Shown here: positions 23,343-30,496 of the stretch, in pieces
Position numbering within the stretch: position 1 is the first letter of the stretch
How the letters are laid out: each line of letters opens with the position of its first letter
Assembly (NCBI GenBank): GCA_947167715.1
Contig: CAMVJD010000030.1
Span: forward strand, 1-35,256
Reading direction: 5' to 3'
DNA: 35,256 bases
DNA from: an uncultured Eubacteriaceae bacterium
Lineage (GTDB): Bacteria > Bacillota > Clostridia > Lachnospirales > CAG-274
The notes under the pieces: model-generated
The model's database searches: none
What the model saw: only the letters and a program-made list of their open reading frames with translations
Told to the model about the DNA's origin: nothing
Position numbers and translations under genes: made by a program

Positions 23343-24707
23343 ATGAAAAAACTTTTAATAGATATACTTCACGATTATCTGCGTGCGGCGCTTATCGAGG
23401 ACGGTGTCCTTGCGGAGCTGGCCGTTGAGGACAAAAATGACGAGCCGCAGGCGGGGGACATCTTCGCAGGGCGTGTAATGCAGATAGTTAAAAAGCAATA
23501 CGCCTTTGTGGATATCGGCGCGGAGAAAAACGGCTTTTTACAGCTTAAGCCAAAGCAGAATATACAGCAGGGTCAGGCGCTTATCGTTATGGCGGAAAAG
23601 CCCGCCTACGGCGAAAAGGGAGCCGCGCTTACGCTTGATATCTCAATATCGGGCAGGCTGGCGGCGGTCACAAACGATAAAAACGGTGTCGGCATCTCTC
23701 ATAAGATAACCGACAGCGCCGAAAGGGAGCGTTTAAGCAGGGCAGCAAAAGCAGCCTTAAACGAAAAATATAACTGCATAGTGCGCACCAATGCCGAGAA
23801 TGCAGACGAAAACGCCCTTAAGGCCGAAATATCCGCCCTGTCCGAAAGGCTTGACGATATTTTGGAGCGGGGCAAATTTACAAAGCCCCCGTATCGCCTG
23901 TATCGTGCCCCGCGTGAGGTACACAGGCTTATACGCGACTGTCTTTCGGACGGTGACGAACTGATCGTAAATAACAAAAAATATTTTGATGAAATAAAAA
24001 ATATATTCGCAAATACCTCGCTTTATGAAAAGGATATCCCGCTTTTTACGGAATACGGCATTGAAAAAGAGGTGGAAAAGCTGCTTCAGCGCAAGGTCTG
24101 GCTTGACTGCGGCGGTTTTCTTGTTTTTGACTACACGGAGGCAATGACCGTAATTGATGTAAATACGGGAAAATTCACCGACGGCGGCGACAAGGAAAAA
24201 ACGGTTTTAAAGACCAATATCCAGGCCGCAAAGGAAATTGCAAGACAGTTAAGGCTTCGCAATTTAAGCGGAATTATAGTGGTAGATTTTGTAAATATGC
24301 GTAAAAAAGAGGATATAGAGACCTTCGAGACCGAGTTCAGGCGCGCGCTTTCAAAGGACAGGCTTAAAACCGTCTATGTCGGTATGACCGAGCTTGGCAT
24401 AGCGCAGATAACCCGTCAAAAGCAAAGCGTACCGCTCCACACCCTTTTGACCGTGCCGTGTAAGGCCTGTAAGGGCAGCGGCGAGGTGCCTGATTTTAAA
24501 TATATTTCGGGCATAATAAAAAATAAGGCAGCCTTTTTGCTGTCCCAGACCGTGTTTGAAACCATAGTCATAAAGGCGGGACACGACCTTGCAAGCTTAC
24601 TCAGGACCAATGAGGACCTTTTTGAAACGGCCGAAAAATACGGCAAAAAAATCAAAATAGAAACCATAGAAACGGGTGCCGCCGATTATTTTGAGGTGGG
24701 ACATTAA
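23343..24707 (+). CDS. rng: Ribonuclease E/G family endoribonuclease
   Basis: This 454-residue RNase cuts single-stranded RNA in mRNA decay and rRNA maturation. An S1-type RNA-binding domain spans ~35-115 (GDIFAGRVMQIVKKQYAFVDIG). The catalytic region contains TVIDVNTGKF, where Asp binds Mg2+, and GIIVVDFVNM with the second Asp. The CKACKGSG motif matches the zinc link used for dimerisation in RNase E/G, but only two cysteines are clear there. The arginine/glycine-rich tail of RNase E is absent. It is the last gene of the operon and a nested hairpin terminator follows directly. Confidence 0.93.
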   Translation: MKKLLIDILHDYLRAALIEDGVLAELAVEDKNDEPQAGDIFAGRVMQIVKKQYAFVDIGAEKNGFLQLKPKQNIQQGQALIVMAEKPAYGEKGAALTLDISISGRLAAVTNDKNGVGISHKITDSAERERLSRAAKAALNEKYNCIVRTNAENADENALKAEISALSERLDDILERGKFTKPPYRLYRAPREVHRLIRDCLSDGDELIVNNKKYFDEIKNIFANTSLYEKDIPLFTEYGIEKEVEKLLQRKVWLDCGGFLVFDYTEAMTVIDVNTGKFTDGGDKEKTVLKTNIQAAKEIARQLRLRNLSGIIVVDFVNMRKKEDIETFETEFRRALSKDRLKTVYVGMTELGIAQITRQKQSVPLHTLLTVPCKACKGSGEVPDFKYISGIIKNKAAFLLSQTVFETIVIKAGHDLASLLRTNEDLFETAEKYGKKIKIETIETGAADYFEVGH

Positions 24708-24796
24708 AAAAGGGGAGCCGATATTAAAGGTTCTATAATGGTTCTTTGTCAACTGGTGTGGTTGACAAAGAACCATATTAAACGACTCCCCTTATT
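24708..24796. terminator. Nested hairpin terminator between rng and rtcB
   Basis: An outer stem AAGGGGAGCCG (24710-24720) / CGACTCCCCTT (24783-24793) with A and T tracts serves both strands. Inside it is a second, perfect 16-bp hairpin (24738-24753 with 24761-24776, loop TGGTGTG). The inner hairpin is flanked by AT-rich DNA and looks like an insertion within the loop of an ordinary terminator. Confidence 0.75.
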
Positions 24797-25999
24797 TTAT
24801 TCACTTGCTTTAAAATTGTATACGGGTTTTATTATTTCGGTGATATCAACGGTATCGCCGATATTTTTTGTTATATCCTCCATAGTTTTATATGCCATCG
24901 GGCTCTCGTCCAGGGTGCAGCCGCATACCGAGGTGGTGTAGATACCCCGCATCTGCTCCTTGTATTCCTCAACGGTAAAAAGCTCCTTTGCATCCGAGCG
25001 TGAAAAAAGCCTGCCTGCGCCGTGGGGCGCCGAAAAATTCCAGTCGGCACAGCCCTTGCCCGTGCAGATAAGGCTGCCGTCGCGCATATTTATGGGTATT
25101 ATAAGCCTTTCGCCCTTTTGTGCGGAAACTGCGCCCTTTCGCAATATCATTTTTTCGGTGTCGATATAATTGTGTATGGTCGTAAACGAGTCCTCGATTT
25201 CAAGTTCCAGGCCCTGCACAATTTCGTTTATCATAGCCCTTCGGTTAAGCACAGCAAAATCCTGTACTATTTTCATATCGTGGATATATTTTTCAAAAAG
25301 CTCACCCTCGACATAGGTGTAGGCCTTTGGCACCTCGGTTCGCTTGGTGTTTTTAAGCTTTGTTATCTCGTTGTTGATAAAATGCGCCTTGCCCTGCTTT
25401 TTAAGCCTTTCCGCAAGCCTTTTAACATCCTCCTCCGCAGAGCCGTTAAGCCTTTCATATGCCGCTTTTTGGTAATGCATAGCCACATCCTTGCCCAAAT
25501 GTCTTGAGCCGGAGTGGATAACTATGTACAAAGCGCCGTCATCGCCTCTGTCGGCCTCGATAAAGTGGTTTCCGCCGCCAAGTGTGCCAAGGCAGAGTAT
25601 ATCCTTTTCAAGGTCGATAAATTTAAGACAGTAAAGGCTTGAAAGCCTTGCTTTGGCCGCATAAGGGTGTGGCTTTTTCCTTGTCGCAAAGCCCGAGGGT
25701 ATAGCCGCGCGTATCAGCTTGTCCAGCTTTTCGGGGTCTATGTCCCTTGATTTAAGCCTGACCGTTTCCATACCGCAGCCTATGTCAACGCCCACAAGGC
25801 TTGGCACGGCCTTGTCCGTCACCGTAAGGGTGGTGCCGACTGTGCAGCCCTTGCCCGCGTGGACATCGGGCATAATGCGTACACGCTGATCCTTTGAAAA
25901 GGGTTGGTTTAAAATTGCCATTATCTGCGATACCGCAGTCTCGTCTATAACATCGGTAAAAACCTTTGCATTTGCATATTTTCCGTATAATTCAAACAT
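24797..25999 (-). CDS. rtcB: RtcB-type RNA ligase
   Basis: This 400-residue protein is a GTP/Mn2+-dependent ligase that joins RNA 2',3'-cyclic phosphate or 3'-phosphate ends to 5'-OH ends. Metal ligands appear in PDVHAGKGC, GVDIGCGM (Cys75), GTLGGGNHFIE and IHSGSRHLG. The guanylylated His lies in the SAPHGAGR motif. The C-terminal Gly/Cys-rich region is intact. The start is set at 25999, where AAAGGAG precedes ATG and the product begins like other RtcB proteins (FELYGKYANAKVFTD). The open frame continues in phase to 26131, but that part is the structured leader. No rtcA or Ro60-like gene is adjacent. Substrate is unknown: RNA repair after toxin cleavage is the usual proposal. Confidence 0.95.
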   Translation of the reverse strand: MFELYGKYANAKVFTDVIDETAVSQIMAILNQPFSKDQRVRIMPDVHAGKGCTVGTTLTVTDKAVPSLVGVDIGCGMETVRLKSRDIDPEKLDKLIRAAIPSGFATRKKPHPYAAKARLSSLYCLKFIDLEKDILCLGTLGGGNHFIEADRGDDGALYIVIHSGSRHLGKDVAMHYQKAAYERLNGSAEEDVKRLAERLKKQGKAHFINNEITKLKNTKRTEVPKAYTYVEGELFEKYIHDMKIVQDFAVLNRRAMINEIVQGLELEIEDSFTTIHNYIDTEKMILRKGAVSAQKGERLIIPINMRDGSLICTGKGCADWNFSAPHGAGRLFSRSDAKELFTVEEYKEQMRGIYTTSVCGCTLDESPMAYKTMEDITKNIGDTVDITEIIKPVYNFKASE

Positions 26000-26266
26000 A
26001 AAAACATCTCCTTTGGTTCGTAAGCCGACCGAGGAGAATATCTGCCGTCGGTCAGCGTTGTTGTCCGTGAAATAAAAAAAAGTGCGCACCGCAAAGGATA
26101 CGCACCTTGTCATATTTTCATCAAAACGCAAACGCGCCCGGGATCAACGCTGACCGTCCATGCAGATCTCATATACGGGTAAATATTTATTGTTGTCTTT
26201 AAATAAAACTGTAGCTGTCATAAGACCCGCCGTCCTTTCGTTAGAATTTGTGTTATGCATAACCAC
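26000..26266 (-). promoter_or_regulatory. Long structured leader of rtcB, attenuator-like
   Basis: The ~267-nt leader (minus strand) has a 25-codon ORF at its 5' half. Next comes a terminator-like hairpin (arms 26101-26108 and 26079-26086) running into a U8 tract (26081-26074). A perfect 12-bp pairing between CGGTCAGCGTTG (26156-26145 in RNA order) and its complement (26060-26049) encloses that hairpin. The 5' arm coincides with the last codons and stop of the small ORF, so a ribosome there would block the pairing. The 3' arm also overlaps an alternative CCGAC/GTCGG stem (26025-26029 with 26047-26051). The structures are read directly; regulation is inferred. Confidence 0.5.
26144..26221 (-). 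CDS. 25-residue upstream ORF in the rtcB leader
   Basis: ATG at 26221 opens 25 codons (MTATVLFKDNN..., ending DGQR) to a TGA at 26144. AAAGGA lies 11 bases upstream, a slightly long spacing. The frame remains open further upstream to 26332, but that extension would begin before the predicted transcription start. The last codons lie in one arm of the 12-bp long-range pairing. It may be a leader peptide or a chance ORF. Confidence 0.35.
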   Translation of the reverse strand: MTATVLFKDNNKYLPVYEICMDGQR

Positions 26267-26272
26267 GGGGAC

Positions 26273-26301
26273 ATAGTAACATAATAATTGCGATTTGTCA
26301 A
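26273..26301 (-). promoter_or_regulatory. Strong sigma-A promoter for rtcB
   Basis: On the minus strand a perfect TTGACA (26301-26296) and TACTAT (26278-26273) are separated by 17 bases. Predicted transcription start is near 26266, which gives rtcB a 5' leader of about 267 nt. Confidence 0.75.
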
Positions 26302-26318
26302 GTACGGATTTAAATTTT

Positions 26319-26460
26319 ATAGTAAACGACATTTAAAAATGTCCTTTACTATAACCCTGCGGGGCATGCACACGACTGCGTACAAGGAATAAAGCCGCTT
26401 TGCGGCTCGCAGTCGGCGCAAGTAAACGCCCAAAGTCCAAAGACTTTTGTCGTTTACTAT
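26319..26460. mobile_element. ~142-bp MITE-like element with ATAGTAAACGAC ends
   Basis: ATAGTAAACGAC (26319-26330) and GTCGTTTACTAT (26449-26460) are perfect 12-bp terminal inverted repeats, with TA at each junction. The left third is itself a hairpin: GACATTT/AAATGTC, with TTTACTATAA repeated at 26345-26354. The interior has further stems (CGACTGCG/CGCAGTCG, AGCCGC/GCGGCT, AAGTC/GACTT) and no ORF. It ends ten bases downstream of the cwlD stop codon. Confidence 0.8.
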
Positions 26461-26470
26461 AATTTTCCCC

Positions 26471-27151
26471 CTAAACCTCGGGCTGTGCAAAATAGTCGGT
26501 TATACCCATATATATCGCCCAGGCCAGCTTTTTTTGATAGTCGCTGCTTTTAAGCCGTTCGTTTTCATCGGGGCTGCTTAAAAAGCCGCACTCGACTATA
26601 ACGCTTGGTATCTCACTGTTTTTCAATATGTAATAGGACGAATTATCCTTCGGGCTGCGGGAATTATCTATATCCGCGGCTTGTTTTATTCTTGTCTGTA
26701 TGGCGGAGGCAAGGCGTTTGCCGCTTTCGCTTTTCTTATAGTAGAACACCTGTGCGCCGTGTACATTCGGCGAGGGATAGCTGTTTTGGTGTATGCTTAT
26801 AAAAATATCGCAGTCCTTTTGCAGCTTTATGCGGTTTTTCAGATCGCCGTTTTTGCCGCGTGCAAGCGCCTCGTCGGAAAGCCTTGTGACGGTTACATCT
26901 GCGCTGCCCTGCTCCAGATAGGCCTGCAAATATTTTGCTATATTAAGGTTTATGCCCTTTTCCTCCGTGCCGTCGGCGGCTACCTTGCCGGGGTCAAAGC
27001 CGCCGTGTCCCGCATCTATAACAATATGCTTTTTTTGCACGGGCATAGCCGCCGTTTGCTCTGTCCGCACATAATACACCCTTGCGGTGCCGACAAAAAT
27101 AAGCAGCATATAAAGCAGTGTCATAAACCGTGTTTTTATATCCGTACTCAC
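26471..27151 (-). CDS. cwlD: N-acetylmuramoyl-L-alanine amidase CwlD
   Basis: This 226-residue zinc amidase is of the Amidase_3 type. CwlD cleaves the stem peptide from muramic acid during spore cortex formation, the first step to muramic-delta-lactam. An N-terminal signal-anchor (~8-25) precedes the catalytic domain: HIVIDAGHGGFDPG with zinc-binding His49, a zinc Glu in GTEEKGINLN, IFISIHQNSYPS with His, and the catalytic Glu in SVIVECGFLSSPDE. GTG at 27151 is chosen because GGAGG lies seven bases upstream and the start overlaps the spoIIP stop as GTGA. The gene clearly belongs to the sporulation operon. Confidence 0.9.
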   Translation of the reverse strand: MSTDIKTRFMTLLYMLLIFVGTARVYYVRTEQTAAMPVQKKHIVIDAGHGGFDPGKVAADGTEEKGINLNIAKYLQAYLEQGSADVTVTRLSDEALARGKNGDLKNRIKLQKDCDIFISIHQNSYPSPNVHGAQVFYYKKSESGKRLASAIQTRIKQAADIDNSRSPKDNSSYYILKNSEIPSVIVECGFLSSPDENERLKSSDYQKKLAWAIYMGITDYFAQPEV

Positions 27152-28083
27152 AAAACCACCTCCCCGATAAGCTCGGCCAGTATTTCTATGCTGTTTTTTA
27201 CCTCTTCCTTGGTGTTGGTCTGCGCGCCCAGCTCTATCAGCATACATTTGTCCATAAAATGCAGCGAATAGCGGTAGGCGTTAAGGTAGATCTTGCGGCT
27301 GACGCCGGGATAATTTTTGTCAAGCGCAAGCTGCATTTTAAGGCTTAACGCTAAATTTTGCTTTAAATACGGGTTTTCAAGCCCGACCCCAACGGCTTTC
27401 CCGCCCTCGTTTTTTTGACAAAGCCCGTTAAAAAACATAATTTTTGCATAGCTCTTGCCGTTTATGCTTTTTACAAGGCGCAAATTTTCACTCACTCCGT
27501 CACGGTGCAGGTCTATGCAAAGCTTTATTGACGGATTTTCCTTTAAAACTTTTTCTATGTACGGCTCGCAGCGCTCATAGGCGCCGTTTCGCTGTATCCT
27601 GCCGTTTTGCATATCAAAATCCTCGGTTATATGCAGCACCTTTATGCCGTATTTTTCCTCCAAAAGCTGCTTTAAATATTCCCCCGCGCCGCATACGCCC
27701 TCGCTCTTGCCCGAGCTGTCGGCGTAAAGCTCGTTTGCATGGGTATGAAATATCAGCACAAGCGGCTTTTCACCTTGTCGCTCTATTTTGCAGTTTATAT
27801 TTAAAAGGGCATTTATATCAAACAGGTCGTTTGTCATTACGGTTTTTTTGTCCACAGCATAAAGATAGCGCATCATCTGCGGAATGTCCGTTATTTGGGC
27901 AATATCGTAGCTTTCGGGGACAAAGTTCTCAAGCGGTGCGCAAGAGGTAAGCCTTGCCGGTGCAGTCTCGTAAAATTTTGCGGGTGCGCTGCATACGGAA
28001 ACTTCCTTTTCGGCTGCGGAATGAAACAGGGCATACACCAAAATAACGGACAAAACAAGATATATTATTTTTTTTAAATGCAA
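27148..28083 (-). CDS. spoIIP: Stage II sporulation protein P (peptidoglycan hydrolase)
   Basis: SpoIIP is a membrane-anchored amidase/endopeptidase that, with SpoIID and SpoIIM, remodels septal peptidoglycan for engulfment. One N-terminal transmembrane segment is followed by an extracellular domain with IFHTHANELYAD, LCIDLHRDGV and MLIELGAQTNTKEEV, the metal-site motifs of the family. I place the start at a TTG at 28083, because GAGAGG lies eight bases upstream and the product then begins HLKKIIYLVLSV. The frame is open to an ATG at 28128, but that site lacks a ribosome site and overlaps bofA. At 311 residues it is slightly short for the family. It overlaps cwlD by four bases. Confidence 0.88.
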   Translation of the reverse strand: MHLKKIIYLVLSVILVYALFHSAAEKEVSVCSAPAKFYETAPARLTSCAPLENFVPESYDIAQITDIPQMMRYLYAVDKKTVMTNDLFDINALLNINCKIERQGEKPLVLIFHTHANELYADSSGKSEGVCGAGEYLKQLLEEKYGIKVLHITEDFDMQNGRIQRNGAYERCEPYIEKVLKENPSIKLCIDLHRDGVSENLRLVKSINGKSYAKIMFFNGLCQKNEGGKAVGVGLENPYLKQNLALSLKMQLALDKNYPGVSRKIYLNAYRYSLHFMDKCMLIELGAQTNTKEEVKNSIEILAELIGEVVL

Positions 28084-28102
28084 CCCTATCGCCTCTCTTG
28101 CT

Positions 28103-28285
28103 CTATTTAAGGATATAAGCCAAAGCATAAAGCATCACAAAACCGGGTACGCCCAAAATGGCGGTAAACAGCCCGGTAAATAGGTTTACGCCCACGCATA
28201 GACCAATGGGGGATAAAAGCACATCCGCCGTGAAGATCGCTGCAAGCCCCGTAAATATCCGCATTAAAAATCTTACCGCAGACAT
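28103..28285 (-). CDS. bofA: BofA-family regulator of pro-sigma-K processing
   Basis: This 60-residue membrane protein has two hydrophobic helices and the conserved C-terminal region GVNLFTGLFTAILGVPGFVML. BofA holds the SpoIVFB protease inactive in the forespore outer membrane until the sigma-G checkpoint is met. The start at 28285 has GAGG seven bases upstream, and a longer frame to 28321 has none. The ATG overlaps the upstream stop (TAATG). It is shorter than the usual ~80-90 residues, so the N-terminal part may be reduced. The gene order matches a common clostridial arrangement. Confidence 0.82.
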   Translation of the reverse strand: MSAVRFLMRIFTGLAAIFTADVLLSPIGLCVGVNLFTGLFTAILGVPGFVMLYALAYILK

Positions 28286-28476
28286 TACAGCACCTCGGCT
28301 TCGGCAAGACTTTCGCGGCAAAGCTTTATATAATAATTGTATTTGTGCTGCAAAGACTTTATCTCGAAAATAAGGCTGTCTATTATGTCATTATCCGTGG
28401 CGTAGTTCAGCCTGTGCCGCGCTGTGGCTAACTGCTCCTTGATAATGTCTATTGCTTCGCACCATTGTCCTCTCAT
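28285..28476 (-). CDS. DUF2508 (YaaL-like) small protein
   Basis: This 63-residue helical, charged protein has the pattern IIKEQLATARHRLNYATDNDIIDSLIFEIKSL (cited in two parts), matching DUF2508/YaaL proteins. It sits directly before bofA, as in Bacillus yaaL-bofA. The molecular role is unknown. AAAGGAG precedes the ATG. A sigma-E-like promoter lies 51-81 bases upstream. Confidence 0.78.
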   Translation of the reverse strand: MRGQWCEAIDIIKEQLATARHRLNYATDNDIIDSLIFEIKSLQHKYNYYIKLCRESLAEAEVL

Positions 28477-28526
28477 TTTTATCCACTCCTTTAATGGTTT
28501 TTAAATTGAAATTTATCTCTAAAAAA

Positions 28527-28557
28527 ATTATATGTCCCTTGCCGCGTTAAAATACTT
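28527..28557 (-). promoter_or_regulatory. Candidate sigma-E promoter of the sporulation operon
   Basis: On the minus strand CATATAAT (28534-28527) matches the sigma-E -10 consensus CATACAAT at seven of eight positions. AAGTATTT (28557-28550) lies 15 bases upstream as a plausible -35. This fits a mother-cell-expressed operon, but the -35 match is modest. Confidence 0.5.
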
Positions 28558-28777
28558 AAAAAAATTTGACTAAAAAGGGGAAAATTACTTCGTTATATTG
28601 TTAACAATGCTTTGCTGCGAATACAGCCCTTAATTTTAGCCGCAAATATTATAACATATTGATGAAATGCGAAAAACATCACTTAATTCTGTGGTATTGT
28701 GTGAAATGACCAAAAAAAATTTTTATTTTTGAACAATTTACCACTTTAAATTTGCGTGAAAGTGTGATAATATTTTA
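28558..28777. other. AT-rich intergenic DNA between the sporulation operon and adh
   Basis: No gene is visible. It contains the 12-bp palindrome ATTGTTAACAAT (28597-28608), which resembles fused Rex half-sites, and an extended -10 TGTGATAAT (28763-28771). The latter could drive the alcohol dehydrogenase gene, which would place the whole repeat copy 3 in that mRNA's leader. Neither site is certain. Confidence 0.35.
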
Positions 28778-28992
28778 ACAAACCAAGGAAGTCCCCCGCT
28801 TCTAAAGCGGGGGTGCTTACTTAAAATTCAGTGGGTCAGCACTTTTGCTGCGCAAAAGCCCGGCAAAGCCGGTCCGCATCTATCTTTGCGGTGCAATGTC
28901 CAAGCTCCCACTGAATTTGGAATTGCTTGCAATTCCGTTGGTTATGAGTATGTAGCAGAAATTTATTTCTGCGGAATACGAATATCATTGAC
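28778..28992 (-). repeat. Four-hairpin repeat, copy 3, with nested 62-bp insertion
   Basis: The ends and stems are nearly identical to copy 2. A 62-bp segment (28836-28897) is inserted at the tip of the third hairpin. The insert itself folds into three hairpins (CTTTTGC/GCAAAAG, CCGGC/GCCGG and CCGCA/TGCGG) enclosed by a GCAC/GTGC pairing. This copy lies 45 bases upstream of the alcohol dehydrogenase ATG, the only copy at a gene's 5' side. Confidence 0.88.
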
Positions 28993-29037
28993 CAAAGATA
29001 AGACAATAACTAAGCCAAACCAAAGGAGTGTTTAATT

Positions 29038-30255
29038 ATGGCAAGATTTACTTTACCCAGAGATTTGTATCACGGCAAGGGCGCATTGGAAAACCTTAAA
29101 AATTTAAAGGGCAAAAAGGCCGTTATAGTTGTTGGCGGCGGCGCTATGAAAAGAAACGGATTTTTACAGCGCGCAGAGGATTATTTAAAGGCTGCGGGTA
29201 TGGAGGTAATGATAATAGAGGGCGTAGAGCCCGACCCGTCGGTCACAACGGTTATGAACGGCGCGGCCAAAATGCTTGAATTTAATCCCGACTGGATAGT
29301 TGCAATGGGCGGCGGCTCGCCTATAGATGCGGCAAAGGCTATGTGGATAAAATACGAATATCCCGACTGCACATTCGAGGATATGTGCAAGGTATTCGGC
29401 ATCCCCGAGCTTCGCAAAAAGGCTCATTTCTGTGCTATCCCCTCTACATCGGGCACAGCTACCGAGGTTACGGCTTTTTCCATAATCACAGACTATGACA
29501 AGGGTATCAAATATCCTATCGCAGACTTTGAGATAACCCCCGATGTTGCTATCGTTGACGCAGACCTTGCGGAGACTATGCCCCAGAAGCTTACGGCTCA
29601 CACGGGTATGGATGCTATGACCCACGCTATCGAGGCCTATGTTTCAACCGCAAACTGCGATTATACCGACCCCCTCGCTATCCACGCGATCGAGATGATC
29701 CAGGCAGACCTTGTAAAGTCCTACAACGGCGATATGGACGCACGCGACAGAATGCACAATGCACAGTGCCTTGCAGGTATGGCTTTCTCAAACGCACTTT
29801 TGGGTATCGTTCATTCTATGGCACATAAAACGGGCGCTATCTTCGCAGACTACGGCGCACATATCATCCACGGCGCAGCAAACGCTATGTACCTGCCAAA
29901 GGTTATCGCATTTAACGCAAAGGACGAAACGGCTAAAAAGCGTTACGGCGTTATTGCGGATTATATGCACCTTGGCGGCGCAAACGACGATGAAAAGGTA
30001 AAGCTGCTTATCGATTATTTAAGAGGTATGAACGATAAGCTCAACATTCCTCATTGTATTAAAAATTACGGCGCAGACAGCTTCCCGACAGAACAGGGCT
30101 TTGTACCCGAGGAAGTATTCCTTGAAAGACTTTCCTCTATCGCGACAAACGCTATCGCAGATGCCTGCACGGGTTCGAACCCCCGTCAGCCCTCACAGGA
30201 GGAAATGGAAAAGCTGCTTAAGTGCTGCTACTATGATACAGAGGTAGATTTCTGA
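29038..30255 (+). CDS. Iron-containing alcohol dehydrogenase
   Basis: This 405-residue group III (iron-dependent) alcohol dehydrogenase has the nucleotide-binding GGGSPIDAAKAMW, the SIPSTSGTATEVTAFSIIT-type loop, and metal ligands Asp in VAIVDADL and His in DAMTHAIEAY, IVHSMAHKTGA and HIIHGAANA. It resembles butanol/1,3-propanediol-type enzymes that reduce aldehydes with NAD(P)H. The precise aldehyde is unknown. CAAAGGAG precedes the ATG. From about 29450 onward codons favour C-ending forms such as GCTATC and ATC, unlike most neighbours, which suggests high expression. Its upstream region is occupied by copy 3 of the repeat, so its promoter must lie in or beyond that element. A terminator follows. 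Confidence 0.93.
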   Translation: MARFTLPRDLYHGKGALENLKNLKGKKAVIVVGGGAMKRNGFLQRAEDYLKAAGMEVMIIEGVEPDPSVTTVMNGAAKMLEFNPDWIVAMGGGSPIDAAKAMWIKYEYPDCTFEDMCKVFGIPELRKKAHFCAIPSTSGTATEVTAFSIITDYDKGIKYPIADFEITPDVAIVDADLAETMPQKLTAHTGMDAMTHAIEAYVSTANCDYTDPLAIHAIEMIQADLVKSYNGDMDARDRMHNAQCLAGMAFSNALLGIVHSMAHKTGAIFADYGAHIIHGAANAMYLPKVIAFNAKDETAKKRYGVIADYMHLGGANDDEKVKLLIDYLRGMNDKLNIPHCIKNYGADSFPTEQGFVPEEVFLERLSSIATNAIADACTGSNPRQPSQEEMEKLLKCCYYDTEVDF

Positions 30256-30276
30256 TAAAATAATTATAATAAATAA

Positions 30277-30308
30277 GGGCTTGTTCGTTATGGACGGGCT
30301 CTTTTTTT
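30277..30308 (+). terminator. Intrinsic terminator of the alcohol dehydrogenase gene
   Basis: GGGCTTGTTC (30277-30286) pairs with GGACGGGCTC (30292-30301), using several G-U pairs in RNA, and a run of seven T follows. It lies about 20 bases after the stop. Confidence 0.75.
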
Positions 30309-30406
30309 GTTGGAAGAGCAGGCAGATGTCTTTATTACTGCTATTGCCTGCATAGATCCATAAGGAATGAAAATAAAAAAACAAAAAACTCAAAAATCGG
30401 TTGCTA

Positions 30407-30435
30407 TTGATTTTTCCCGTTAAATGGTATATAAT
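30407..30435 (+). promoter_or_regulatory. Promoter of the hprK operon
   Basis: TTGATT (30407-30412) and a perfect TATAAT (30430-30435) are spaced by 17 bases. The hprK ATG lies ~60 bases downstream. The sequence between the preceding terminator and this promoter holds only a GCAGGCA/TGCCTGC inverted repeat. Confidence 0.7.
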
Positions 30436-30496
30436 AAAAATATAACAAAATTGGTGTACTATACTCTTTTTTGAGTTGACGAAAGGAAATACAAAT

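Noticed and set aside
26000-26131. N-terminal extension of rtcB by 44 residues
   Set aside because: The frame is open, but the strong ribosome site and the typical RtcB N-terminus are at 25999. The extension crosses the hairpin and U tract.
26000-26266. T-box riboswitch in the rtcB leader
   Set aside because: GGTGCG and GCGGTGCGC recall T-box elements, but no AGGGTGGNACCGCG-type core or specifier stem is present, and rtcB is not an expected target.
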